Below, piece after piece: positions 21,536 to 32,699 of a stretch of 64,000 nt of DNA. Origin of the DNA: Acholoe squamosa (lineage: Eukaryota; Annelida; Polychaeta; Phyllodocida; Polynoidae); NCBI GenBank assembly GCA_949317995.1, contig OX439050.1, forward strand, positions 19,050,061 to 19,114,060. Direction: 5' to 3'. Below the pieces are notes generated by a model that was not told the origin of the DNA, searched no databases, and saw only the letters and a list, made by a program, of their open reading frames with translations. The translations under genes and the position numbers were made by a program. Each line of letters starts with the position of its first letter. Position 1 is the stretch's first letter.

Positions 21536-22601
21536 TAGATGCAATGCATTGCATATTGTTATTTCATGCAGCTCACTTTGAGGACCCTATATCTCAGACA
21601 TAATCTAGCACTGGATGTGTTTTACTTCTATACAATAGTCTGATAATAGCAGGCGGCTCTGTATTCAGTAGCCTGTAAGCAGTATGTCCAACACTGTAAA
21701 GAATAACTGTCGAATCTACCAGGGATACCTCTAAAACTGAACAATAGACCACTGTTATTGAGAAGCAATGGACTAGTGTATTTTTTTTACAGAGAAGCCC
21801 CCAGTGGCAGTATGGCGGTACGCAAAAACGTATGAGGAATCTCTGTGAAAATATATGATGGATCTCTGGCAACTTTGGGACAAGGAATGCGCTGTTATTT
21901 TGATGAAATTTTTTCAACAGTAAATAGTATCAATGCCAAGTGTGTATTTATCAGAATAATATGTTTTATTCCTAACCTCATCATATTATTGCGGCAATAC
22001 TGCCACGTACATGTATTTGAGAAAACAGATATAGTGGATTTACCGCATCTGCAGGGCACTGTATGGTTTCAGGGAGTTGGATTAAACCCAACACAGATAA
22101 TCTCTTGCTTAGGGTCACCCATTATACAAAGGGGTGTAGGTGGGACAGTTGGTAAGTTGGGTATAGCTTCTTTAGGTGTGGTTGCCATGGCAACTATTTT
22201 CATTTACAACACTAGAAATCTAGCAATTACAGAGCTCGTAAATTGGCTTGCTAATCTCTCAAATGATAAAACTAATTACCCCCAATTCTTTACTGATGCC
22301 ATTCGCTGATAATTTAGATCTAAAATCACTTTCCTGCATGATTTTGTAGGAGCCAGTAGTCTGTTTATAAATAACACTATTGTATGTCATTTTTCTGGCG
22401 AACCCAGACTTTGTAGATGTACTTACAAAAAAGAATTACATAGATTGTGCTCTGATCAATGAATTTTCAAAATTCGAAACCTATAGATGCATACTTCTGG
22501 CCTCTCCCAAACCCCTGAAACTACTGCATGATCTAGGGGGAAGTAGTGGGAGATTTTAGCCTATAACTTTGACCGATCCTATCAGGCCATCGGGCATTGG
22601 C
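21536..22601. other. noncoding interval
   Basis: I see no supported gene. A 154-codon frame at 21,845-22,309 lacks recognisable motifs and is listed among the rejected items. Confidence 0.6.
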
Positions 22602-22885
22602 GTGGACTGGTTACCAGGCTTAATCTGTGAAGGTGTTATCCATATATTATAAGAAGGGTGAGACAGTATCCGACCTTTGCTGCCCTCTGTCAAACACCCT
22701 GTGAACTATTTCCTATACATAGACCTTGATTATAGGGGTGAAGGGGGACATTGGCAAAGTCCCCCTTCACCTCTGTAATCAAGGTCTATTCAAAGCAAAT
22801 AGAACCAACAGAGGGCAGCACAAGTCCTTTACTGTTTCACCCTTATTATAACACCTACACAGACTCAACCTGGCAACCAGTCCAC
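22602..22885. mobile_element. foldback element (near-complete hairpin)
   Basis: The left arm from GTGGACTGGTTACCAGGCTT pairs along most of its length with the right arm ending CAACCAGTCCAC. Shared words include GCTGCCCTCTGT/ACAGAGGGCAGC, AGACCTTGATTA/TAATCAAGGTCT and GTGAAGGGGGAC/GTCCCCCTTCAC. The arms are about 125 bases each around a short centre near 22,757. Confidence 0.85.
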
Positions 22886-23935
22886 ACTTGTGGCACCGGG
22901 GGTCCATCTTCATCATGTGCAAAATGTTGAGTTAGATCAACACTCAGGAAAAAGACCATCGAATATATATTATGTCTGAAATGATAATGATAAATGATAA
23001 ACACATGATGGGGTTAAACAAACATTTCCACATTATGGCTTAGATAATTACCAATTCTCCTTACCACTTGAAACTACAATGTCTAAACGTTATGAACAGA
23101 GGCTCACGAGATTTGCTCCAAACTCAATGTTCTTCATGAGTTTGCCTAAAAGCAAGAATCCCCAAGGCAGAGTAAGGTTTTTAGAGAATAATACCTAAGA
23201 GACTGTTTATTTTGTATTCCCTACACAGAGAAAATAATGATACTCACACTGCCCCTGGGGTTAGGCTCAGGCAAATGTCGCCAAAATGAGTATGTTTTGA
23301 TACTCATGGTGAGCCTGGGGTGGGGGCATACTCCAGCATAGCCTGGGTACATTCTCAAGAGGGTATATCTCTGAAAACTTTAACCCATTAAGGGTGAACT
23401 ATGAAGGTATTTTAGCTGGCTAAGGGACTGGATTTTGTATAGGAATTTCACCAGAGGGTGAGACCTTGCAAATTATCACAAAGGGTCCATAGGTTGGATC
23501 TCATTTTCAATGTTTTCTTATGCCTGTATCATTCTAAACACACCAGATTCAAAAGTACCCATTTCAGTTCTAGCAGTTCACTTAATCAATCTCAAATTTC
23601 AAACATGGCCTGCATATCAATACACACATGTCAATTATACTCAACATCCACCCCTATATGGATGTTGAGTATTCTCAACATCAGCCCTCAATGGGTTAAC
23701 CATTCCATATCAATTACATTGTTACTGCATGTCACTTCTTGTATAACGCTATAGTTCCATATAACCAACACTAGGGGATATGCCAGTCGCCCTCTGCATT
23801 ATACTCAATCCATTTAAATGAAAAAAATAGAGAAACCGGCATACACCAGTACAATATGCTGGAATAAATACACCTACTTTGGCCCACAAGGGTTCAAATG
23901 AAGTTTGAACACAGAGTTCAAGACTCTCACACAAA
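22886..23935. other. noncoding interval
   Basis: No supported gene. GATACTCA-type words near 23,240 and 23,300 occur twice with GAGCCTGGGG or CCCCTGGGG nearby, a weak local duplication. Otherwise nothing is visible. Confidence 0.55.
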
Positions 23936-24365
23936 AAGCATCCAAAACCAAAATGCAATGTTCAAAGTCAATTTCATTTTATATACTTATGCAAACCAAC
24001 TTGTGACAGGTATATTTTAGCATTGCATCTTGCACTCTATGTCTTGCTATATGAATGTCTATATAGTTCGTATAGCTACTGGGTAGCTGCTGGTTCTGAC
24101 ACCAGACAGCTATCAGTTCTCACACAGAGTATCTGATGCACTGTAACTGATGGTTCCACACCAACTAGCTATCGGTACTGGATCCCATACCAAGTAGCTG
24201 CTGGTTCCCACACCCAGTGGTTGCTGGCTCCTACATCCATAAGCTGCTGGTTCCTAAACCTAGTACCTGCTGTTTCCCACATACAGTAGCTGCTGGTTCC
24301 TACATCAGATAGCTGCTAGTTCTTAAAACCAGTAGCTGTTGGTTCCCGCACAGAGTAGCTACTTG
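23936..24365 (+). repeat. dispersed repeat containing an AGCTGCTGGTTCC minisatellite, copy 1
   Basis: 23,936-24,080 is unique-looking sequence with CCAAAACCAAAATGCAATGT; 24,080-24,365 is a degenerate array of AGCTGCTGGTTCC units about 30 bases apart. The same two parts occur inverted at 46,925-47,215, so this is one repeat family rather than a local array. Confidence 0.75.
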
Positions 24366-24394
24366 TAATCTGGATCAATTTCGGATAAAACTGT

Positions 24395-26015
24395 TGAGAC
24401 GGAGAACAATTTGGTCAAATAGGGAATGTTGGGGGAAATGAGATCAAAAGGAGTCAAGATAGCTCAGATGAGCCAAAATAGGTCATATTGGGTAAAATTA
24501 GGTCAAACTGGTTTCAATTATGTTAGATTAGCCAGAAATGGGGAAAATACATAAACTGAGGCCAAATTATGTCAAAATGACCCAGAATAGGTCAAAATGG
24601 GTCATTTGGTAAAAAATAGGTCAAACTAGGTTACATTGGCCAAAATGAGTAAAAATATGTCATATTGATGAAACTGGATCAAATGTGGTCAGATTAGCCA
24701 AAAATAGGTCAACTGCATCAAATGAGGTCAAATAAGGTCAAAATATAAAGCAGTCCAATTCTATAGCAGTCCATGTTACTATATGTGTATATATCAGAAC
24801 TGTGAGTTCATATGTCCATCATTATATAAGCTAATGTAACAATGACTTAATACCCACATGAATGTCCCTTTCTACCCACCTGCTCACACATATAGAACTA
24901 TAGAACAATAGAACAATCAAACTACAAAACCATAGAACTACACTGAAAATTGGATTAAAAAAGTTAGATGCCAGAATGCAGCCCTGAAGGGACTAAAATG
25001 ATGTTTTGAGGCAACTTCCTCAGTGAGGACGGTCTTGTTGGTACAGTATAGGTACCCCTGGCTTATATGCTAGACTGCATAAACTAAAAACGATGTTTTG
25101 AAGCTATCTCATCACCTTAGCAGTATCATAGGCTTATATAGTGATGTTCAGGAGTTCATAGTGTCATAGATCTAGACCTCTTTGTAGCAATCTTATAAGG
25201 ACAAGCAAGTACAACTAGTTCCAGGCCAAATACCACACTTTACCTCTTAGGGGATTATGTAACTACTATGAGCTCGGAATAATGGCCTGGTTATTTCACA
25301 TTTAGAGCCCCCCCAACCACATCACATAGGCCATATGTAAGAATGCCTGTACCTACCTGAGTGCTGTGACAAATGCACTGCACAACCCCACTTGTCCAAT
25401 TAACCTGGGCAAATTACATGTACCTTATTGACCCTACTAGAACTACTTATGTCCAGACATTTGAATTTAGTGTGTTTACATCGAACGACCTGTTGAAGGG
25501 AAAAGATACCCTATTGCTAAAACCAAACCTGGAGGATATCAATTTTAACAGCCTTCAAAAGCACATTTCAATGGCATCACATATCAAGAAAAAAAAACTC
25601 TAAAAAAAAAGAATTCACAGCTCAAGAGCAGTCAGAAAAATCAGGTCAAATTAGACAAAAATCCGTCAGTTGCATCAAGTAAGGTCAAACTAGGTGAAAA
25701 TGGACAAAATAGGTTGGTTAAAAATGGGTGAATTACATCAAATGAGGTAAAAATGGGTTAACTTGGGTCAAATAAAGTCAGATTGGCCGAAAAAATGGGC
25801 CATATACATAAAATAAGATCAAATCAGGTCACCAATGGTCAAAATAGACAAATTTAACCTATTATGGACTATTTTAACCTACCTAGTTGGCCCATTTTTG
25901 ACAACTTTAACACAAGTGGTCTAATTTTGTTAATCCAATTGATCAAATTTACCTAATTTGACCCAATATGACCTATCATGACTCCTAATTTCACCCAACT
26001 TTCCTAAATTGACCC
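24395..26015. repeat. degenerate AGGTCAAA-type repeat tracts
   Basis: In 24,395-24,745 and 25,640-25,850 the words GGTCAAA, AGGTCA and TTAGCC recur every 10-20 bases; in 25,850-26,015 the complementary TTTGACC and TGACCT recur. 24,750-25,640 between the two tracts has no supported gene. Confidence 0.65.
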
Positions 26016-26060
26016 AAGTAGTATAGTATGTATCAAAACGGGACTATAGCTAACTACAAT

Positions 26061-26199
26061 GGTAAAGGTGAACGATGAGCAGTTTGAGCTGACCATTTCT
26101 TCATGAGCGCTTCCTGCCCTATCGGCCTCGTGCGGAGCGGGCAGGAAGCTCGAGTGAAGAAACAGGAAGCTCAAACTGCTCAGAGTTCATCTTTACATT
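26061..26199. mobile_element. foldback hairpin
   Basis: Left: GTAAAGGTGAAC, GAGCAGTTTGAGCT, GCTTCCTGCCC. Right: GGGCAGGAAGC, AGCTCAAACTGCTC, GTTCATCTTTAC. It is followed at about 26,293 by GCCGCCATTTTGAATGTTTA, a sequence that also follows the hairpin at 36,550. Confidence 0.8.
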
Positions 26200-26459
26200 T
26201 ATGTCAAGGTGTTTGGGTGTATATTTGATCTAATAAATGGACAAAAATGGACAAAAACTCACTTTTACCTATCAGCATCGCAAAATGCTGACCGCCGCCA
26301 TTTTGAATGTTTACGTTTCAAAAAGGCTGCGCATGCGCGGTCGACCTATGACGTCATCGTGCGGATTTCCTGCGGGTTTTTTAACGCAGGGGTGCAATAC
26401 GGGGGTTCAGTGCTTTGTCAATGGGGCATCAATTTTCACCTTGACATAAAGGATATTAC

Positions 26460-26890
26460 TCACTGGGGATGCAGCCAATCAGAGGCCTCCATCTGGTCAT
26501 GTGACCTGGACTCCCCATGGTGAGCACCTCATTTGCATAATAGGCCACGCCCCTTAGCCAATCAGAGCCCTCCATTTGGTCATGTGACCCCTCATTTACA
26601 TAATAGGCCATGCCCCTTTATGCTAATGAGACCTCATTTGCATAATAGACCACATTCCCTTGACCATGTTCCAAATGGAGGTCTCTGATTGGCTAATCGT
26701 CTAGGTCACTTGACCCGAAAATGTAAATGGGGGTTTCCCAACCATGTGACCTCCCTTGTTTATAAACAACACATGATCTAGCCAAGTGACTTAACCACAT
26801 GGTTTCTACAATAGGCCATACCCCCTTGATCATGTGATGTAGTCATGTGACCACTTGTTTGTAAACAAGGGGTTGGGTTAATTATGCATA
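26460..26890. promoter_or_regulatory. dense CCAAT / octamer-like / E-box region
   Basis: GCCAATCAGAG occurs at about 26,474 and 26,558, and its complement CTGATTGGCT at about 26,686. GGTCATGTGACC occurs at about 26,494 and 26,578. ATTTGCATAATAG occurs at about 26,531 and 26,636, with a related ATTTACATAATAGG at 26,594. The words recur in partial repeats, so this may be a decayed transposon end with promoter motifs rather than a host promoter. Confidence 0.4.
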
Positions 26891-27161
26891 AAAGGTCTGA
26901 GTTTTTCTCAAGAAGAAATATTTAAGTGTTGGTAAATTTTACTATTGTATACCTTTTTTTGATGAGAGGAAAAAATAAGAAAAGGCAAGCTAAAAGCTTG
27001 CAAAAAAAAATTTTGTGGCCTTTTGATTGTTTTTAAGGCAGGCTAGAAGCTTGCCAAAAAAATAAGTTACTCTTTACATAACATAGTCGAATATCGGAGA
27101 GGAACAAAACAGAACCCACACATTGAGGTGTAAACTTTTGTTTGTCATAATTCAGACTGTA

Positions 27162-27635
27162 TATGTGACCCATCCTAACAATATGGTTCGGAAGTCGCAC
27201 ATACAAAATGTTTAGTTATTGGCATATTCATAAATTTACAGCTCATCAAGAGCTTTCATTTGGTATAAAACACTTGTATATTTGAACCAGGTGATCTTCT
27301 GCAGATCTACTGCCGGTAAATTCAGTCGGATCAATTAAAAATTGATTAAATTGAGATAATTGACATATTAAACATATAATGATTTATGAAGCTTATATAA
27401 TCCCTATGTAATTCTCTATAACCATGACAACTATAGCCATGTCTTTTAGGCATTTGGAGCTTAAATTAAGTTAACTAAGCAAGGATTTTGAAAGATATAT
27501 ACTTATATGTTAGAAAAATGATAAAATATCAATTTTGAAAAATCTGATATTTTTGACACTATACCACTTGAAAAGGCCATAACTAGGCTTCTAAATGTGC
27601 GACTTCAGTACCACTTTGTTAGGATGGGTCACATA
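27162..27635. mobile_element. MITE with TATGTGACCCATCCTAACAA ends
   Basis: Left end TATGTGACCCATCCTAACAA and right end TTGTTAGGATGGGTCACATA are perfect 20-base inverted repeats. Similarity continues inward to TCGCACAT/TGTGCGAC. The interior is AT-rich and noncoding. A related right end lies near 52,520. Confidence 0.85.
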
Positions 27636-28284
27636 TGGTGTAATCTTGGTGTACAACTTTTGAGCAAGTACCCTCTTGAAATGAAGGATAGGTGTATGCC
27701 ATATTTCCCATCCACATCTCATCGATATTACAAGTGAAATACACTGAGGAACTATATCAAGTACTCCATTAAGTTTGTCTGGACATGATACTTCTCAGTT
27801 GAGCAGCTGGTACACCGGGGGAAGGAACTTTGCTACACAACATTCGATCGACACTACAACGTATTCTAGGATGTCTGTTTGCGAAGCTAAGACTTTTCCA
27901 ATGAATCTAGGTTCTTTTCAGTAAGTATTTACCTTGTTTACCAGTATATCCATATTTTATAACCTTGAACCCATAGAGGAAACATGTGTGGTAAAGTATT
28001 CTATTAGTTAGAGTTATGAGTTATTATGTGGGTCCACTTAACAAAGGGATCCATTTTATTTTTTTATTTGATTTTAACATATACCACCTTTTGACGAGGT
28101 TTCCTACATGGAATTGATATATCACTATAGCTCTGTATGTGGTGGTACCATGTTTGAAACACACACTCAATGAATCAAATACAGCATTAGAAACGTACAC
28201 TTTATGAACACCTTGGTTTAACAATGGTACCTTAAAGAACAGCACATCTGATATATCTATTAATTTCCATCAAAGGTTCGACCT
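27636..28284. other. noncoding interval
   Basis: No supported gene and no clear repeat in this stretch. Confidence 0.5.
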
Positions 28285-29010
28285 CTAGGCTATTTCACAG
28301 TGTTGTATTTTTTCTTTGCTGCAAATTATTTTACGGTACGTGGTGTTTCCCATTAACTTGCAACAGTATGACAAGTAACTACTGCAATCATCAGTGTCTG
28401 CATTAGCTGTAGTTGCACTAGCACGATCTTCTCCAGCGTGAGGGTGATAATGATCATCATGAGCAGCAGCAGTATCAGCAGCAGCAGCATCACCAGCAGC
28501 AGCAGCAGCAGCAGCATCACACGCAGCAGTAGTAGCAGAACCATTGGACATCGGTAGGTAGTAAGGACATGTATAAGACCCACCGTCAACAGTAGCACCA
28601 TCATCAACAGCAGTAGCAGCAGCAGCAGGCGTAGTAAACGCTACACCACGCGGGTCGTAAACAAAAGCATCTGCGGTAGCATCTTGAACAGTAGAAAAAG
28701 AAGCTGAAGTCTTGTTTCTTTCATCTCCCCCAAAAGCTGTAGTGTAGTCGGTATTTTTCTCATAGTGACAGTTAAAGAGCAAGTGTGAGTGAGCAGCACC
28801 AGCGGCAGTAGCAGCAGTAGCAGCAGCAGCAGCAGCAACAGCGGCAGGCGTAGTAAACGCTACACCACATGGGTCGTAAGCAAAAGCAGCTGCAGTAACA
28901 TCTTGAACAGTAGAAAAAGGAGCTGAAGCATGGTTCTTTTTATCTCCCTCAAGAGCTGTAGTGTAGTCGGTCATTTACTCATGGTGAGGGTTAAAGAGAA
29001 AGTGTGAGTG
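28285..29010 (-). repeat. tandemly duplicated Ala-rich, open-frame segment with GCA/GCT trinucleotides
   Basis: A 229-codon frame on the minus strand (28,974 to 28,285) contains two copies of a unit of about 210 bases. Each has DYTTA, FSTVQD and GVAFTTPA in the same frame, separated by poly-Ala runs encoded by trinucleotide repeats. The second copy's upstream flank is also duplicated at DNA level before the ATG. I do not recognise a protein family. The frame could be open only because GCA/GCT repeats lack stops, though the conserved non-repeat part is a point in favour of coding. Confidence 0.4.
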
Positions 29011-29149
29011 AATGAAATTTTCTTTCTCCCTTACATACTGCTATGGAGATAAACCCTTTACTGTAGCTTGAATAGATGAAAGGTGGTTTTGACATTTAAT
29101 CCCCTGCTAACAAGGAAGGGGTAAAAATTAAGGAATTTCATAATACCTT

Positions 29150-30085
29150 ACACCTGTAAACCGTATTAAGATAATTATCACAGTTTTAACTCACTGTAAT
29201 CCCACCAAATACAGTTATCACAATACCTTTCCACCTGTTTGATGTCGCTACACAGAATGGAAGCGATCACCTGTAATCCCACAACATACACTGGTCACAG
29301 TGTCTTTCCTCCATTGTTTTACTTTGATCCTCATAAGACTAATGAGTGACATTGTCTTACACCTGTAAGCCGCATTAAGATATTTATCACAGTTTCTAAC
29401 ACCTGTAATCTCACCAAGATTCCTATTTTCAGTTGGATACTCCCCATAGATAGATTCCTTAGAACATTAAGTGTGGTTGATAAAGTGTGGTTCCATAGGA
29501 GTAAATCGGTCGCATGAGCACTAATCCGACCGATTTTTTTCTATACTTTTGATATATTATAAATCGTCGGATTAGGACTATTCCGACCGATTTTATACCT
29601 GTGGAACCAGCGCTTAAAAGACTTAAAAAGATCTGATCCTCCTTTAGTAGGGTGTTTGTCCCCTGTTGTTAACTACTCCCTGTAATTTTGTATGCAGACT
29701 TTGAACGCTTTAATTACCTAATGGGTCCATAATTCCCTTAAGTACATGTAAGTCCTATTAAGGTAATTATCACAGTTGTTACACCTGTTATCCCACCTAT
29801 ACACTTATTGCAAAAATATTTTCCCCTTTTTTATGTTGATTAATCCGGGGTGAAAGGACCCAGGTGAAAACAGGATTAAATTTCCCTCTCAGTTATATAA
29901 ACGGTAGTGAGTAAGCCAATCCAAACACTTTGACTTATATTTTCCCCTGTTGTTATCCCCCCCTGTAGATTTTGTATACAGACTTTGAACACCTTAATCT
30001 TCTAACGATTCATAATCCTCTTATCCATGTAAGACATATTAAGGTAATTATCACAGTTGTTACACCTGTTATCCCACTTATCTCA
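29150..30085. repeat. degenerate dispersed repeat, AATTATCACAGTTGTTACACC-like
   Basis: Variants of TATTAAGATAATTATCACAG and TACACCTGTTATCCCACC recur near 29,165, 29,370, 29,757 and 30,040. A small inverted-repeat element lies within, at 29,487-29,610. No supported gene. Confidence 0.6.
29487..29610. mobile_element. short palindromic element
   Basis: GTTCCATAGG, AAATCGGTCG and TAATCCGAC on the left are mirrored by GTCGGATTA, CGACCGATTT and CCTGTGGAAC on the right. Confidence 0.6.
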
Positions 30086-30094
30086 AAAAGCATT

Positions 30095-30440
30095 TGTGGG
30101 CAGATATGGGGAAATGGCCCTTCTGCGGGATTTTTAGTACTGGATTTGGTCACTAGGGGAGGTACAAAGGCTATAAATGTGAAAAATAGACCAAAAATAA
30201 GGTTTTATATACTTTTTCACCCAGAAAAAGGTGGTTTTCTCAAAAACGTTCTATTTCCTAAACCAGGCCTAAATAAGGGAGAAATGTATTGCCATGGCAA
30301 CCAAAATCCTATTCCAAAAATAATGCCAACTGAGACTAGAAAGGCTATCTACAAGTGTTATACCTCATTTTAAAGCTGATGGCATCAATTTCAAATTTCA
30401 TATTTAACCTTGCAGGACCCTTTCCCCTCATCTGTCCACA
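30095..30440. mobile_element. MITE, copy B (same family as 3291-3909)
   Basis: Left end TGTGGGCAGATATGGGGAAA; right end, reverse complemented, TGTGGACAGATGAGGGGAAA. GGATTTTTAGTACTGG follows the left end and CTCATTTTAAAG precedes the right end, as in copy A. Confidence 0.65.
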
Positions 30441-30579
30441 TTTTTCCCTTTTTCATGTTAATTAATCCAGGGGTGAAAGGAGCCAGGTGAAAACGCGATT
30501 AGATCATTCTCTCAGCTATATAAAGAGCCTTGATTTTTCTTGGAAGGGTAGATCACATCCGCTGTCACCATCAGCGGTA

Positions 30580-30725
30580 GCAGGGGCAGCAAAAGCAGGA
30601 GCATGTGTAGCGGCAGGAGCAAGTGCAGCGGCAGCACAAGCAGGCATATGTATAGTAGGAGGATGTATAGCAGCAGCAACAGCAGCAGCAGCAACAGCAA
30701 CAGCAGCAGCAGCAGCAACAGCAGT

Positions 30726-30756
<31 letters not shown>

Positions 30757-30979
30757 GCAGTAGCAGCAGCAGCAGCAGTAAGTACAACAGCTGTGACAGT
30801 AGTAGCTAGTAGTAAGAGTAGCAGCAGTGAGAGCAGTAGTAGTAGCAGCAGTAACAATAACAGCAACAGAAGTAGCAGCACCAACAGCAGCAGTAGCAGC
30901 AACAGGTGTAGAAGTAACTGCAACACCAGTAGTAGAATATAGTAGGTGGAGGTACAACAGCGTAGTAGTTGTAGGAAGT

Positions 30980-31011
<32 letters not shown>

Positions 31012-31090
31012 TAGTAGTAGCGACAGGAATAGTAGTAGAAGTAGTAGTAACAACTGCACCAACAGCAGTAGTAGCAGTAGATGATAATCA
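30580..31090. repeat. AGC/AGT/AAC trinucleotide repeat region
   Basis: About 500 bases of interrupted GCAGCA, GTAGTA and AACAGC runs. All six frames are open for long stretches because the repeat lacks stops in most frames, so the predicted poly-Leu, poly-Ala and poly-Ser proteins are artefacts. Confidence 0.9.
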
Positions 31091-31608
31091 TAGTAGTAAT
31101 AATAGCAGTAGTACTAGTAGGTGTAACAGAGAAAATATCAGTATTACCCCTGTAGGCTACTTGGAGAGTTACTAACACCCGGCGTCAGTACTGACTAAAA
31201 AAAACCCTTTTAACTTGTCTCTTGTGTTGCTTACAAGTGGTCATTGAAGTGCGGTGCTAAAAATTTGGAATTAAGTAGGTACCTAATTGGGAGAAGTCAG
31301 TCAGTGTATTATACTAAAGAGTGTGTAACATGAGTAGGTACCTGGTGTCTTATTAGGATACTAACCATATTCGGGTTAAAATTATTGTTACCACTTCATT
31401 CCACCAACATGCAAGCAGTAGTTGTTTTGGTAGCGCAAAATCTTTGGATTGACTTTTAAGTTATTTTCAATGCCTAAGTGGTGTGGAGTGTTAAACCTTA
31501 TATAGAGCAAAAAAAGTGATTTTAAAATTTATCCTTATTCTTTTTGTGGGTGACTCCCCAATTATAACACACGGTTTGTCGTCCTAAATCAGGAAAGCAA
31601 ATTGTATG
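31091..31608. other. noncoding interval
   Basis: No supported gene and no recognisable repeat. Confidence 0.5.
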
Positions 31609-32389
31609 TACTGTAATCTCCCGCGTAGAAGGCGCGTCTTCTACGCCAAACAAAATGCTGCTGGGTCTTATACGTGGGAGGGTAATTGCCTTGAGTTGGG
31701 GGTGCGCCTTATACGCGGGTTTTTCCAACATCTCAATGACAGCTTGAACTCACAGAACCAGCACAGCGGCAGACCCGGAGGTGTCGACGGGGATAAGGCC
31801 CACCATGCACCGATGACAGCTTGAACTCATAGCACCAGCAGCGCGACAGACCAGTACGTGTCAACGCGCTCGGCGGGTTCATGGAGACCGTGTGTTGATG
31901 ACAGCATCAACTCATAGAGCCGGCAGCCCGGTCGGTGTACAGGCGCTCGGCGGGCATTACGCCGACCATGTGCCGAGGACAGCTTGAACTCATAGCGCCA
32001 GCACCGCGGCAGACCGGGAGGTGTTGACGCGCTTGGCGGGTTCAAGCCGACCATGTGCCGATGACAGCTTGAACTCATAGCGCCAGCACCGCGGCAGACC
32101 GGGAGGTGTCGACGCGCTTGGCGGGTTCAAGCCGACCGTGTGCGGATGACAGCTTGAACTCATAGAGCCAGCACCGCGGCAGACCGGGAGGTGTACAATA
32201 GTGAGGGTTGGGAGGGGGCGCCTTCTACGTGAAACAGCCCCCCTGTGAGTTGGGAGGGCCCCTTATATGTGGGTTTTTCCAGAAATCGATCCAGAAGAGG
32301 TACGTGCGCCTTCTATGTGAAAAGGCATTCTCTGAGTTGGGGGGGCGCCTTCTACGCGAGCTGCGCCTTCTACGCGGGAGATTACGGTA
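31609..32389. mobile_element. terminal-inverted-repeat element carrying a minisatellite
   Basis: The left end TACTGTAATCTCCCGCGTAG and the right end CTACGCGGGAGATTACGGTA are inverted repeats extending to AAGGCGC. GCGCCTTCTACGYG and CTTATAYGTGGG words recur just inside both ends. The centre is the 85-bp minisatellite listed separately. No transposase frame is visible, so it is non-autonomous. A degenerate relative lies at 50,881-51,153. Confidence 0.8.
31738..32195. repeat. GC-rich minisatellite, about 85-bp period, 5-6 copies
   Basis: Units begin ACAGCTTGAACTCATAG and continue with CCAGCACCGCGGCAGACCGG, then GACGCGCTTGGCGGGTTC. The last three copies (from about 31,979) are nearly identical; the first three are diverged. 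It is much more GC-rich than the surrounding DNA. Confidence 0.88.
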
Positions 32390-32628
32390 GCTGTCAGCTA
32401 CTACAAGGGTACAAACATCTTCCACGTGTGCTGGTAAAAAGGACCCCAAAAGACTCCAACACAGGTCGGTGTGACACTTTCAACCAAGGGGGCTAAAAGA
32501 ACTAGGTTAAAAAAAAAGAGATTATCCTTGAATTTCTTGATAGAATTTGTTTGAGATGTAGTTTTATATGTCGTGTATGAAGGTGTATATACTTTGTGTA
32601 GATATGTTCTGTATATAGGTGTACAGGT

Positions 32629-32680
32629 AGATAGATAGAAAGAAAGATAAATAGATAGATAGATAAATAGATAGATATCG
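32629..32680. repeat. (GATA)n-like microsatellite
   Basis: TAGATAGATAGAAAGAAAG and TAGATAGATAGATAAATAG in succession. Confidence 0.9.
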
Positions 32681-32699
32681 AAAAAAAAAATCTCTTCAC

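Noticed and set aside
21845..22309. A 154-codon plus-strand frame with some hydrophobic stretches
   Set aside because: No recognisable motif, no codon pattern that stands out, and no neighbouring gene. Length alone is not enough in AT-rich DNA.
24395..26015. AGGTCA half-sites as a nuclear-receptor enhancer
   Set aside because: Here AGGTCA is part of a degenerate GGTCAAA low-complexity repeat, so its frequency is explained by the repeat. The clusters near 4.4 and 57.1 kb are different because they combine several motif types.
26209..26523. A 104-codon frame
   Set aside because: It overlaps the sequence downstream of a foldback hairpin and a CCAAT/GGTCATGTGACC repeat that recurs in the region, so it is probably transposon noncoding sequence.
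30487..31178. Poly-Leu, poly-Ala, poly-Ser and poly-Cys frames on both strands
   Set aside because: All come from one AGC/AGT trinucleotide region; open reading in every frame shows it is compositional.
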